Of a stretch of DNA of 64,000 nucleotides, positions 43,227 to 51,756 are shown piece after piece (position 1 is the first letter of the stretch; every line of letters starts with the position of its first letter). The translations under genes and the position numbers were made by a program. Source of the stretch: Amycolatopsis regifaucium (lineage in GTDB: Bacteria > Actinomycetota > Actinomycetes > Mycobacteriales > Pseudonocardiaceae). Location of the stretch: positions 1 through 64,000 of the forward strand of contig NZ_LQCI01000009.1 in assembly GCF_001613935.1 (NCBI RefSeq), read 5' to 3'. Below the pieces are notes generated by a model, which worked only from the letters and a program-made list of their open reading frames with translations, made no database searches and was not told where the DNA came from.

Positions 43227-43239
43227 CCTCCTTTCTCCC

Positions 43240-43305
43240 CGCATTTCGTCCTCTGAATGCGGAGGTTCGTGTCGCGAACTACCGCATCCAGAGGACTAAA
43301 TGCCG
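43240..43305. repeat. GCATTTAGTCCTC-family inverted repeat overlapping a stop codon
   Basis: The arms CGCATTTCGTCCTCTGAATG and CATCCAGAGGACTAAATGCC (43240-43259 and 43285-43304) pair with a few mismatches. The right arm, read on the minus strand, supplies the ATT TAG that ends the terpene synthase gene. A shorter member of the family is at 62437-62460, also over a stop codon. It lies between the convergent ligase and terpene synthase genes. Confidence 0.75.
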
Positions 43306-44441
43306 GGTTTCGTGCGGTACCGAGGGCTCGTCGAGTGCCATTCGAACCCGCCGCCCATCCATCCCCGTAAGCCACGCAGAAACCGTTGCAGTTCCACGGA
43401 AGGAACCCCGCTCAGCCGCTCGTGCGCCGCCTGGAAGTCGCGGACGACGTCGTTGTGCAGTTCGACGGTGATCGCCGTGGCCTCCTCGATCGAGCATTTC
43501 CGGTCTCCGGCGATCAGCAAGACCGCGTTGCAAGGCGGCGACTCGTCCTCCAGATCCTTGGCGACCGAGTGCACGTCGTTGACGAGCACGGACGCCGTGC
43601 CCGCCTGGATCGCCGCCTCGCGGACCCTCGGGTCGTAGTAGAGGTTCGACGTCAGTTCGTAGCCGCCGAGGACGTCGATCAGCGTCATCGACGTGTAGAA
43701 ACTGTCGTGCTGCCGCGCCGCGAGATACTCCCACGCCGGCGGGTATTTCCCACTGTGGCGCCATGCCGCGTAGGCGGTCCAGCTCACGAACATCGCGAAG
43801 GTCGAATAGCAGACGCGTTGAACCTGGGCGGCCGTCCCGGCTCGCCGCAGGAAGTCCGTCCCCGAGTTCAGCGCCACCAGCACCCGGTCGTTCCGCAGCG
43901 TTTCGTCGAGGTCGCGGCTGAATTCACCCAGCGACGGCACCGGGTCCATGGCGGCCATCGCCAGCGCGAGCTTCGGCGGCAGTTCCGCCGGAACAGCGCC
44001 GAGCGAGGTGTCGTCGGCGTACAGATCGTCCGCCGCCCACCACGCCGCGTTGAGCCGTGCGGAGATCAGCAGCCGGTCGGGATCCTCACAGTCCGGGTGG
44101 GCGAGCATGACCAGCCTGCCGAAGCCCGCCTTCCCGATCTGCTCGCACTCCTCCTCGCCGAAACCGCACTCACCCGCCCACGCGACCAGCCTCCGGTCGA
44201 CCTCCGCCGCGAGCGGATCGTTGATCCGTTCGGTGACCGGGCAGTACAGCGGCGGCGCCGACCCGTCACCCCACGGCCGGTAGGCGTATCCGGGGTCGAG
44301 CCCGGATACGGGCCCCGGTGGCAGCGGGGTCTCCGCCGGGGTGTGTGCGAGCCGGGCCGCCAGGCGCGCGGCGGACGTTCCCAGTCCACTCGGCCCGGCC
44401 AGAAGCGTGGCCAGAGCGCCATGTTCCGTCATCGCGGTCAC
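43296..44441 (-). CDS. 2-methylisoborneol synthase, predicted encapsulin cargo (381 aa)
   Basis: A class I terpene cyclase with the Asp-rich motif DDLYADD (~138-144) and the metal-binding NDVHSVAKDLEDE (NSE-type, ~287-299). The N-terminal ~55 residues are Ala/Pro/Gly-rich and disordered (LPPGPVSGLDPGYAYRPW), as in 2-MIB synthases. It cyclises 2-methyl-GPP to 2-methylisoborneol, an earthy odorant. Context: methyltransferase upstream and two family 2B encapsulin genes before that. Established knowledge: such synthases are packaged in these shells, with the disordered N-terminus acting as the loading region. The last codons and stop derive from an intergenic repeat. Confidence 0.93.
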   Translation of the reverse strand: MTAMTEHGALATLLAGPSGLGTSAARLAARLAHTPAETPLPPGPVSGLDPGYAYRPWGDGSAPPLYCPVTERINDPLAAEVDRRLVAWAGECGFGEEECEQIGKAGFGRLVMLAHPDCEDPDRLLISARLNAAWWAADDLYADDTSLGAVPAELPPKLALAMAAMDPVPSLGEFSRDLDETLRNDRVLVALNSGTDFLRRAGTAAQVQRVCYSTFAMFVSWTAYAAWRHSGKYPPAWEYLAARQHDSFYTSMTLIDVLGGYELTSNLYYDPRVREAAIQAGTASVLVNDVHSVAKDLEDESPPCNAVLLIAGDRKCSIEEATAITVELHNDVVRDFQAAHERLSGVPSVELQRFLRGLRGWMGGGFEWHSTSPRYRTKPGI

Positions 44442-44466
44442 TCCGATGGTCTCGGTGGATGCGGGA

Positions 44467-45330
44467 TCAGACGCGGTCCGCGGCGATGAGCAGGTAGTGG
44501 AAACTCCCTTCGCGGTAGGCGTCGAGGAACGGTCCCTCGATCCCGGTCGCCACCGACGACTTCGCCCGCAGCTCCCAGTACGGGATCGTGTCCGCCGTCA
44601 GGTCCACCACCGAGATCGGCACCAGGTCGTTCGCCGTCATCGCCTTGAAGTACTGGCTGCGCGGATGGATGTTGCAGGTGTAGTGCTGGTCGATCTGCGC
44701 GACGGCCTTGGACCGCCCACCGGTCACGTCGTTGTAGCACCCGGTGATGGTGACGTAGCGCCCGCCGAACTCCAGTTGCCGCGCGTGTTCGGCGAAAAGT
44801 TCGTAGAGGTCCACGTACATGGTGCTTTCGTTGTTCCAGATCGCCTTGCGCGAGCCGGTTTCGAAGCCGGTGTCGAGCATGTTGCGGAAGTGGTAGCGCA
44901 CCTTGTCGGCGACCCCGCGGATCTCCGCCTGGTGATTGGCGAACTCGACCTGCTTCTCCGAGATCGAGATCCCGTCGACGTGACAGCCGAACCGCGCGTT
45001 GGCCATGATGCTGGACCCGCCGCGTCCGCAGCCGGCGTCGAGGAGCCGGTCGCCCGGTTTGACGTCGCCGAGGTGATCGAGCAGGACGTCCGCCTGCGCG
45101 GTCTCCAGCCGGTGCATCTCGGCGATGATCCGCTCGTCACGGGTGCTCTCCGGCCCCTCCAGCACCGACCAGTCGACCTCACCCACCCCGTAGTGGTGGT
45201 GGTAGAGCCCGTCCACGTCGCCCAGCCGCAGGTTGACCGGGTCCTTCTCCTTGTTCCAGTACGACGCCACCGACTTCTGGTATTCGGTGCGCAGAACCTT
45301 GGTGGGAGCGGGCGTACGGGCGACTGTCAC
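44467..45330 (-). CDS. Geranyl diphosphate 2-C-methyltransferase (287 aa)
   Basis: The SAM motif RLLDAGCGRGGSSIMANARF (~89-108) and the family sequence (YQKSVASYWNKEKDPVNLRL near the N-terminus, YHHHYGVGEVDWSVL) identify the GPP C2-methyltransferase that makes 2-methyl-GPP for 2-methylisoborneol synthase. The GTG at 45330 follows AAAGGA and leads directly into the conserved start; longer open frames upstream overlap the encapsulin gene. It is 25 bp from the cyclase start on the same strand. Confidence 0.93.
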   Translation of the reverse strand: MTVARTPAPTKVLRTEYQKSVASYWNKEKDPVNLRLGDVDGLYHHHYGVGEVDWSVLEGPESTRDERIIAEMHRLETAQADVLLDHLGDVKPGDRLLDAGCGRGGSSIMANARFGCHVDGISISEKQVEFANHQAEIRGVADKVRYHFRNMLDTGFETGSRKAIWNNESTMYVDLYELFAEHARQLEFGGRYVTITGCYNDVTGGRSKAVAQIDQHYTCNIHPRSQYFKAMTANDLVPISVVDLTADTIPYWELRAKSSVATGIEGPFLDAYREGSFHYLLIAADRV

Positions 45331-45383
45331 GTGGGTGGTCCTTTCTCGGTTGTTCAAGTGCGGTGTCGATGTGGATCGAGGGG

Positions 45384-46772
45384 TCACCGGGCGACCTCGA
45401 CGTTCTCCAGGACGCCGAGCGCGTCGGGTACGAGTACGGCGGCCGAGTAGTAGGTACTGACCAGATAGGTGGCCACGGCCTGCTCGGTGATGCCGTCGAA
45501 CCGCACGTTCAGACCGGGCTCGTACTCGTCGGGCAGACCGGTCTGATGCAGCCCGACCACGCCGTTGTCCTCCAACCCGGTCCGCATGGCGAGGATCGAC
45601 GACGTCCCCGCGTCGGTGATCGGGATCTTGTCGCAGGGCAGCAGCGGCACCCCGCGCCACGCGGCGACCACCTTGCCGTCGACCGTGGTGCCCTCCGGGT
45701 ACAGGCTGCGGCGCGTGCATTCCCGCCCGAACGCGGCGATCGCGCGCGGATGGGCGAGGAAGAACTTCGTCTTGCGGCGGCGGCTGACGAGTTCGTCCAT
45801 GTCGTCGGGCGTAGGCGGGCCCGACCGGGTCTGGAACCGCGATTTCAGATCGGCGTTGTGCAGCAGGCCGAACTCACGGTTGTTGATCAGGTCGTGCTCC
45901 TGCCGCTCCCGCAGCGCCTCCACGGTCAGCCGGAGTTGCTCGTCGAACTGGTTCATCGGCCCGTTGTAGAGATCGGTCACCCGTGTGTGCACCCGCAGCG
46001 ACGTCTGGGCGACGGCCAGGTCGTACTCGCGCGGTGAGGTCTCGTAGTCGACGAACGTGCCCGGCAGCGGCGGCTCGCCGTCGTGTCCGGACGACATCCC
46101 GATCTCCGCCTCACCCTTCGCGTTCTGGGGTTTGGTCCCCCGCGCCAGCATGTCCTGCACATGACGGCGCATCGCCTCGGACCTGCCGTTGAGGTCGGCG
46201 AAGTCGCCGGCGCGCAGGGTCAGCACGATCACCGGGGTGATGGCCTTGACCGTGTACGGCCAGTTCCGCTCGATCCCGGCGAGCGTCTCCTCGCCGAAAT
46301 GATCACCGTCGGCCATGCTGCCGATGGTCGACTCGCCGCCGTACTCGCCAGGCGCCACCTTGACCACCTTGCCGTGCGCGACCAGCACGACCTCGTCGAG
46401 CGGGGTGCCGTGGCGGACGATCGTCTCGCCGGGCCGGTACTCGTGCTGTACGAACCGGTCGGCGAGCGCGGTGAGCGTATCCTCGTCGTCGAACCCCCGC
46501 AGCAGCGCCAATTCCGCCAGCTCCTGCGGGACGACCCGGACCTCGGCGCCGACGTTGGTGAAGCTCACCCGCCCGTCGCCGATGGCGTAGGTCAGGCGCC
46601 GGTTGACCCGGAAGGTGCCACCTTTCGTCTCGACCCAGGGCAGCAGCTTCAGCAGCCAGCGCGGCGTGATGCTCTGCATCTGCGGCCGCGTCTTGGTGGT
46701 CGTCGCCAGATTCCGCGCTGCCGCGGGGCTGAGACTCGACCGCCGGTCGACCTCCGGCGTCGTGGCCGTCAT
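45384..46772 (-). CDS. Family 2B encapsulin shell protein, copy 2 (462 aa)
   Basis: A cyclic-nucleotide-binding domain (~90-200; [29 protein letters not shown]) is inserted after a short N-arm ([19 protein letters not shown]). An HK97-fold shell domain follows ([79 protein letters not shown]). Once annotated as Crp-like, these proteins are now known as family 2B encapsulins that assemble icosahedral compartments around terpene cyclases. The ATG at 46772 overlaps the stop of the first shell gene (ATGA), which predicts coupled, near-equal synthesis. It keeps the FGE of the phosphate-binding cassette, unlike copy 1. Confidence 0.92.
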   Translation of the reverse strand: MTATTPEVDRRSSLSPAAARNLATTTKTRPQMQSITPRWLLKLLPWVETKGGTFRVNRRLTYAIGDGRVSFTNVGAEVRVVPQELAELALLRGFDDEDTLTALADRFVQHEYRPGETIVRHGTPLDEVVLVAHGKVVKVAPGEYGGESTIGSMADGDHFGEETLAGIERNWPYTVKAITPVIVLTLRAGDFADLNGRSEAMRRHVQDMLARGTKPQNAKGEAEIGMSSGHDGEPPLPGTFVDYETSPREYDLAVAQTSLRVHTRVTDLYNGPMNQFDEQLRLTVEALRERQEHDLINNREFGLLHNADLKSRFQTRSGPPTPDDMDELVSRRRKTKFFLAHPRAIAAFGRECTRRSLYPEGTTVDGKVVAAWRGVPLLPCDKIPITDAGTSSILAMRTGLEDNGVVGLHQTGLPDEYEPGLNVRFDGITEQAVATYLVSTYYSAAVLVPDALGVLENVEVAR

Positions 46773-48190
46773 CCTTCGCGGCCGAGTTCGGCGGCTTCGA
46801 GCACGGCCAGCGCGTCCGGTACGAGCACGGCGGCGGAGTAGTACGTGCTGACGAGGTAGGAGATGATCGCCTGCTCCGAGATCCCCATGAAGCGGACGTT
46901 CAGGCCCGGCTCGTACTCGTCGGGCAGGCCGATCTGACGCAGGCCGACCACGCCCTGGTTCTTCTCGCCGGTGCGCATCAGCAGCACGGAACTGGTGTTG
47001 CTCTGGCTCACCGGGATCTTGTTGCACGGCAGGATCGGGATCCCGCGCCAGGACGGCACCTTGTGCCCGCCGAGGTCGGCGCCGGTGGGGTAGATACCGC
47101 GTTTGCTGCACTCACGGCTGAACGCGGCGATCGTGCGCGGATGCGCGAGGAAGAAGCCGGGTTCCTTCCACACCAGCGCGAGCAGGTCGTCGAAGTCGTC
47201 CGGGGTCGGCGGGCCGGTGCGCGTGGCGATCCGCTGGGTGAAGTCGGCGTTGTGGAGCAGGCCGAAGTCCGAGTTGTTGATCATCTCGTATTCTTGCCGC
47301 TCACGCAGCGCCTCGATGGTCAGGCGGAGCTGCTGCTCGGTCTGGTCCATCGGCTGGTTGTAGAGGTCGGAGACCCGGCTGTGCACCCGCAGCACGGTCT
47401 GGGCGACACTCAGCTCGTATTCCCGCGGTGAGGTCTCGTAGTCGACGAACGTGCCCGGCAGCAGCGGCTCGCCGTCGTGGCCGGAGGAGATGTCGATCTC
47501 GGCCTCGCCGAAGTCGTTGGACCGCCCGGTGTCCTGCGACGCCAGCTCGATCTGCGCCTGCAGTGATTCGGACTGCTCCAAAACCTGCTCGAAGGCCTGG
47601 CGGCTCAGCGTCAGCACGGTGCAGACGGTGGCAGCCTTGGCGGTGAACTCCCAGATACCGTCGCCGTCGACGAGCGCCTGGGCGCCGAAGTAGTCGCCGT
47701 CCTTGACCACGCCGAGCGCGGTCTCGTCGCCGTAAGGCCCGGGGCCCGTCTTGGTGATCTTGCCGTGCGCGATGAGGTAGACCCGGTCGGCGCGATGCCC
47801 GAATTCGACGAGCACGTCGCCGGCGGCCACCTCCTGCTGTTCGAAGCGGCGGGCGAGTTCGGCGAGGACCTCTTCGTCGTCGTAACCTTTGAGGGGCTTC
47901 AGTTCCCCGAGTTCCGCCGGGATCACGCTCACAGTGGCACCGGTCTTCGAGAACGTCACCCGTCCGTCGCCGACCGCGTAATTGAGCCGCCGGTTGACCC
48001 GATAGGCGCCACCGTTGACCTGGACCCATTCGAGCATCTTCAGCAGCCACCGGGACGAGATTCCCTGCATCTGCGGGACGGTTTTGGTCGTGGTCGCCAG
48101 GTTGCGCGCGGCGGCCCGACCCAAACTCAGCTGCGGATTTCCCGGCCCCTGGACACCTTCGGCGGAAGTGTCCGATTCGGTCACGGTCAC
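46769..48190 (-). CDS. Family 2B encapsulin shell protein, copy 1 (473 aa)
   Basis: The same order of parts as the second copy: N-arm ([20 protein letters not shown]), cyclic-nucleotide-binding domain ([20 protein letters not shown]) and shell domain ([59 protein letters not shown]). In its binding domain the cassette reads [18 protein letters not shown]: the usual Glu after FG and the Arg that hold the cyclic phosphate are missing, so ligand binding may be lost or different. Start GTG 48190 is preceded by GGGTGGA; GTG 48202 is an alternative. First gene of the four-gene operon. Confidence 0.9.
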   Translation of the reverse strand: MTVTESDTSAEGVQGPGNPQLSLGRAAARNLATTTKTVPQMQGISSRWLLKMLEWVQVNGGAYRVNRRLNYAVGDGRVTFSKTGATVSVIPAELGELKPLKGYDDEEVLAELARRFEQQEVAAGDVLVEFGHRADRVYLIAHGKITKTGPGPYGDETALGVVKDGDYFGAQALVDGDGIWEFTAKAATVCTVLTLSRQAFEQVLEQSESLQAQIELASQDTGRSNDFGEAEIDISSGHDGEPLLPGTFVDYETSPREYELSVAQTVLRVHSRVSDLYNQPMDQTEQQLRLTIEALRERQEYEMINNSDFGLLHNADFTQRIATRTGPPTPDDFDDLLALVWKEPGFFLAHPRTIAAFSRECSKRGIYPTGADLGGHKVPSWRGIPILPCNKIPVSQSNTSSVLLMRTGEKNQGVVGLRQIGLPDEYEPGLNVRFMGISEQAIISYLVSTYYSAAVLVPDALAVLEAAELGREG

Positions 48191-48652
48191 AGCAAGGTCC
48201 ACCCTTCGATAGTCATGTGAACAAACAAGATCCACGAACCGCGGCGGGCCGGTATTCCCCGAGGTGACGGCCCCGCAGGGATCAACATAGCAAGGCGTTT
48301 TGCCCGCACAAGCGCACTTTCGGGTAATGCGAAAAGGCCACCCGAATGCCGATTCAGGCATTGCCGCCGAAAGATCTTCTCATCGTGACTCGTCAATTTA
48401 AAACGCTCACGCAATCGGGTCAGTCCCAGCCCTGAGGTGTTATGCGAAGCCCTCGCGAAACTCCCGGCGGTGCCGGTGATGCGGCCGTTGGAGTGGGCAG
48501 GGCGATCACTTTCGGGTCGACGCCCCGCACATGTTCGACGGCGACTTGACAGACAGCGACGAAACAGAGGGTCGCGTTCGGACACCCCGTCGTGTCAGTC
48601 ACTCCCGCGCGGCCACCATGTTCCGGTACGGACGGGTCATAGTTCAGTCCTT
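48191..48652. other. Promoter region between the encapsulin operon and the CmtR gene
   Basis: No gene is supported in 460 bp. It contains a short inverted repeat AATGCC-N6-GGCATT (48345-48362) about 155 bp before the encapsulin start, a candidate regulatory site, and an AT-richer patch (48390-48405) that may hold the operon's promoter. Confidence 0.45.
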
Positions 48653-48666
48653 GCTGATATATCAGC
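48653..48666. promoter_or_regulatory. Palindromic CmtR-type operator overlapping the -10
   Basis: GCTGATATATCAGC is a perfect 14-bp palindrome 21 bp before the CmtR-like start. Its AT core could serve as the -10 element, so repressor binding would block RNA polymerase. Autoregulation by the encoded repressor is inferred. Confidence 0.65.
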
Positions 48667-48687
48667 GGTGGCTGTACTGTCCTGGCT

Positions 48688-49029
48688 GTGCTGACGTGTG
48701 AAACCCACGGTGCCGCGCTCGCCCGGCTGGGACGTGCCCTCGCCGACCCGAACCGGTGCAAGATCCTGGTCGCCTTGCTCGACGGTGTGAGCTACCCCGG
48801 TCAGCTGGCCGTCCAACTCGGACTGAGCCGGTCCAATGTGTCCAACCACCTCGCCTGTCTGCGGGGCTGCGGCCTGGTCGTGGCCACCTACGAAGGCCGC
48901 CAAGTTCGCTACGCGCTGGCCGACGGGCATCTCGCCCGCGCACTCCGTGAACTGGTCCAGGTCGTGCTCGCCGTCGACACGGCCGAGCCCTGCATCGAGG
49001 ACGACACCAGCCTCCGGGTGCTCCGATGA
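48688..49029 (+). CDS. cmtR: CmtR-like Cd(II)/Pb(II)-sensing ArsR-family repressor (113 aa)
   Basis: The winged helix includes LADPNRCKILVALL and LGLSRSNVSNHLACLRGCGL. Cysteines 57, 61 and 102 stand exactly where mycobacterial CmtR ligates cadmium and lead (CLRGC, AEPCIE). Metal binding releases the repressor from its operator; the palindrome just upstream is the likely site. GTG start with a short leader. The stop overlaps the next ATG (ATGA), so the cation transporter is its coupled target. Confidence 0.92.
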   Translation: MLTCETHGAALARLGRALADPNRCKILVALLDGVSYPGQLAVQLGLSRSNVSNHLACLRGCGLVVATYEGRQVRYALADGHLARALRELVQVVLAVDTAEPCIEDDTSLRVLR

Positions 49030-49694
49030 CCGAACGCGCTCTTCCCGTCGAGACCGGTGGCTGCACGGATGGCTGCTGCACCACGGTGTCCACAGTGGAC
49101 CCGAATCGGCGCGCCCTGCTGTCACGGCGGGTGCGGCTCCTGGTCGCGGCGACGATCACCTACAACGTCATCGAGGCCGTCGTCGCCATCTCGGCAGGCA
49201 CCATGGCCTCCTCGACCGCGCTGATCGGCTTCGGCCTGGACTCGGTCATCGAAGTCGCCTCCGCCACGGCGGTCGCCTGGCAGTTCTCCGGAGCGGACCC
49301 TGAAGCCCGTGAACGCACCGCGCTCAAGATCATCGCGGTGTCCTTCTTCGCGTTGGCCGCCTACGTCACCGTCGAGTCCGTACGCACCCTGTTCGGCGCC
49401 GACCAGGCCGAGCACTCAGGAGTCGGCATCGTGCTGGCGGCGATCTCACTGCTCGTGATGCCGTTCCTCTCCCTCGCTCAGCGCCGCGCCGGCCGAGAAC
49501 TCGGCTCAGCGAGTGCCGTCGCCGACTCGAAACAGACCTTGCTCTGCAGCTGTCTTTCCGGTGTGCTGCTCGTCGGGTTGCTGCTCAACAGCCTCCTCGG
49601 CTGGTACTGGGTGGACCCGCTGGTCGCGCTCGTCATCGCCGCCGTCGCGATCAAGGAAGGCCGCGAAGCCTGGCGCGGCGAGCACTGCTGCTGA
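49026..49694 (+). CDS. Cation diffusion transporter linked to the metal sensor (222 aa)
   Basis: Six hydrophobic segments with the CDF-type acidic motif ALIGFGLDSVIEVAS (~63-77) and a second site VADSKQTLLCSCLSG. Cysteine-rich termini (GGCTDGCCTT at ~11-20, GEHCC at the end) are likely metal-binding arms suited to Cd2+/Pb2+/Zn2+. It lacks the cytoplasmic ferredoxin-like domain of long CDF proteins. Translation is coupled to the CmtR-like gene, so it is predicted to export the metal that the repressor senses. Confidence 0.87.
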   Translation: MTERALPVETGGCTDGCCTTVSTVDPNRRALLSRRVRLLVAATITYNVIEAVVAISAGTMASSTALIGFGLDSVIEVASATAVAWQFSGADPEARERTALKIIAVSFFALAAYVTVESVRTLFGADQAEHSGVGIVLAAISLLVMPFLSLAQRRAGRELGSASAVADSKQTLLCSCLSGVLLVGLLLNSLLGWYWVDPLVALVIAAVAIKEGREAWRGEHCC

Positions 49695-49704
49695 AAGGAG
49701 CGTC

Positions 49705-50319
49705 ATGACCCGGTCCGCGCGCTGGAACCGCTACTGGGACGGCAAATCGCGGAACTACGACCGGGAGATGCAGTTCCTCGACCGGAAGCTCTTCGGCGAT
49801 TCCCGGGAATGGGCCTGCGGTCAGGCCACCGGAGACGTCCTCGAGGTCGCCGTCGGGACAGGACTGAACCTGCCGCTCTACCCCGACGGCGTCACCCTCA
49901 CCGGCGTCGACCTCAGCGACGGCATGCTCGCCATCGCCCGCGGCCGCGCCGAACGCATCGGCCACCCGGTCACCCTCCGGCGGGCCGACGCCCACGACCT
50001 GCCCTTCGAGGCCGGTTCGTTCGACACCGTGGTCTGCACGCTCGGGCTCTGCGCGATCCCGGACCACGACAAGGCGTTGCGGGAAATGGCCCGCGTCCTC
50101 CGGCCCGGTGGACGGCTCATCCTGCTCGACCACATCGCGAGTTCGACGCGCGCGATCCGCGGCCTGCAATGGCTCACGGAGAAGATCACCGTGCCGATGG
50201 CCGGCGAGCACTTCCTTCGCCGCCCGGCGGAAATGATCGGCGCGCTCGGCCTGGCCGTCGAGAAGCAGGAGCGGTTCAAACTCGGGCTGGTGGAGCGGCT
50301 CGTCGCGACCAGGGGGTGA
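49705..50319 (+). CDS. UbiE-like SAM-dependent methyltransferase (204 aa)
   Basis: Motif I is DVLEVAVGTGLNLPLYP (~44-60), followed by LTGVDLSDGMLAIARGRA, DTVVCTLGLCAIPD and RVLRPGGRLILLDHI, the class I methyltransferase order. The ATG at 49705 follows GAAAGGAG, ten bases after the transporter stop, so it ends the CmtR operon. A role in metal or thiol methylation is suggested only by context; sequence alone fits many small-molecule methyltransferases. Confidence 0.82.
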   Translation: MTRSARWNRYWDGKSRNYDREMQFLDRKLFGDSREWACGQATGDVLEVAVGTGLNLPLYPDGVTLTGVDLSDGMLAIARGRAERIGHPVTLRRADAHDLPFEAGSFDTVVCTLGLCAIPDHDKALREMARVLRPGGRLILLDHIASSTRAIRGLQWLTEKITVPMAGEHFLRRPAEMIGALGLAVEKQERFKLGLVERLVATRG

Positions 50320-50504
50320 CCGGGGACGCCGGTGTCCGCACAGTCACGACTCCTCGAAGGTGCCGGCGGGAGCGGACTTCACCCGGTTTCACGAGCAGGT
50401 GGTGAGTGCTAATGAGGGGTAAGACAAACGTGGCGTGACAGAGTCTTGTGGCGCGAGGGCTCACCGGGATGCGGCGGCGTCACCAGTCACACCGGTGGCG
50501 CGGG

Positions 50505-50563
50505 AAGTACATGATGGCCCCCTTCCTTGCGCCTAGCGCAAGGAAGGGGGCCATCATGTACTT
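50505..50563. repeat. 59-bp palindrome, second copy of the AGTACATGATGG family
   Basis: Two 28-base perfect arms (left arm begins AAGTACATGATGGCCC) surround CTA. It is nearly identical to 25372-25428 and again lies between convergent genes. Confidence 0.87.
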
Positions 50564-50622
50564 CGAAGGTTCGCGCCGAGGCACGGCGCGCTGCCGTGTG
50601 GGCTGCCTCGGTCGCGAAAGGT

Positions 50623-50671
50623 CGTGAAGGCCTCCTTCCCTACGTTCAAGGTAGGAAAGGAGGCCTTCACG
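50623..50671. repeat. Hairpin of the CGTGAAGGCCTCCTT family
   Basis: The 21-base arms (CGTGAAGGCCTCCTTCCCTAC and its complement with one mismatch) flank a seven-base loop, 31 bp before the xylanase stop. The arms match the distant pair at 15459/15764. Confidence 0.83.
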
Positions 50672-50701
50672 GACCAACCTCACTCACGACCCCGAAGGGA
50701 C

Positions 50702-51718
50702 TCAGGGGTTGATGCGGGTGTAGGCCGGTTTCGGCCGCAGGTTGGTGTCGAACAGGCACGCCGCGCCCTGTCCGGGGAACGTGTCCGGCACCCACGAGTG
50801 GCGGTCGGTGAAGCCCCAGGTCGTGAACTCCACGCACCGCGCCACCGCGTGGCACCCGTCCCAGAGCTGCTTGAAGTAGCTCGCCTGCGTGTTCAGCTTG
50901 GTGCTGTCGGGGGGCATCGGGATGCGGACGTCGGCCTCGGTGATGGCGACGTCGACACCCAGCGCGGCGAACCGGGCGAGGTTCGCCTGGTAGCCGCCGG
51001 GGAAGCCGTACTGAGTGGCCAAGTGCGCCTGGAAGCCGACGCCGTCGATCGGCACGCCTTGCTGTTTCAGCGTCTGCACCAGGTTGTACAGGGCGTCGCT
51101 CTTCGCGTTGAGCCCTTCGGTGTTGTAGTCGTTGATGTACAGCTTCGCGGACGGATCCGCCGCGCGGGCCCAGCGGAACGCGTCGGCGACGTAGCCGTCA
51201 CCGAGTTTCCGCTGGAATACCGACGCCCGGCGGGTGCCGTCGTCGTCGAACATCTCGTTCACCACGTCCCAGGCCCGGATCTTGCCTTTGTACCGGCCCA
51301 TTTCCGTGGTGATGTGCCGCTGCACCACCGACCGCAGCTCACCGGCGCCGACGTTGTTCATCCAACCGGGCAGCTGGCTGTGCCAGACGAGGGTGTGCCC
51401 GCGGACCGACTTGCCGTTTCGCTGGGTGTAGTCGACGATCGCGTCCGCGCCGGACCAGTTGTACTGGCCCCGGTCCGTCTCGACGACACCCCATTTCATC
51501 TCGTTTTCGGGGGTGACGTTGTCGAATTCGCGGGTGAGCACGGAACGGTAATCGACTTCACTGGCGAGGTGATTCGCCGCGACTGCGCTGCCGACGTAGC
51601 GATTCGTGATGTCCTTCAGCGGACCGGCGGCCGAAGCCGGGGTCGAGTTCCACACCGAAATACCCGCGACGGCGACCAAAAGAGCGACCGCTCGTCTTGT
51701 CGAGAACGTGTTCTTCAT
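50702..51718 (-). CDS. Secreted endo-1,4-beta-xylanase, GH10 (338 aa)
   Basis: Signal peptide (MKNTFSTRRAVALLVAVAGI...ASA) then a GH10 barrel: NEMKWGVVE and HTLVWHSQLPGW line the substrate groove, Glu in RAWDVVNEMFDD (~150) is the acid and Glu in VAITEADVRIP (~261) the nucleophile. It cuts internal xylan links outside the cell. There is no carbohydrate-binding module. It is divergent from a LacI regulator with only 38 bp between starts, so both are probably controlled from that gap. Confidence 0.93.
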   Translation of the reverse strand: MKNTFSTRRAVALLVAVAGISVWNSTPASAAGPLKDITNRYVGSAVAANHLASEVDYRSVLTREFDNVTPENEMKWGVVETDRGQYNWSGADAIVDYTQRNGKSVRGHTLVWHSQLPGWMNNVGAGELRSVVQRHITTEMGRYKGKIRAWDVVNEMFDDDGTRRASVFQRKLGDGYVADAFRWARAADPSAKLYINDYNTEGLNAKSDALYNLVQTLKQQGVPIDGVGFQAHLATQYGFPGGYQANLARFAALGVDVAITEADVRIPMPPDSTKLNTQASYFKQLWDGCHAVARCVEFTTWGFTDRHSWVPDTFPGQGAACLFDTNLRPKPAYTRINP

Positions 51719-51756
51719 GGGTCTCCTTTTCGTTGATAAGACGTAGAATCACTGAC

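Noticed and set aside
45384..48190. Calling the two cyclic-nucleotide-binding proteins Crp/Fnr transcription factors
   Set aside because: There is no helix-turn-helix; the C-terminal part is the shell domain of family 2B encapsulins and the neighbours are the 2-MIB genes.
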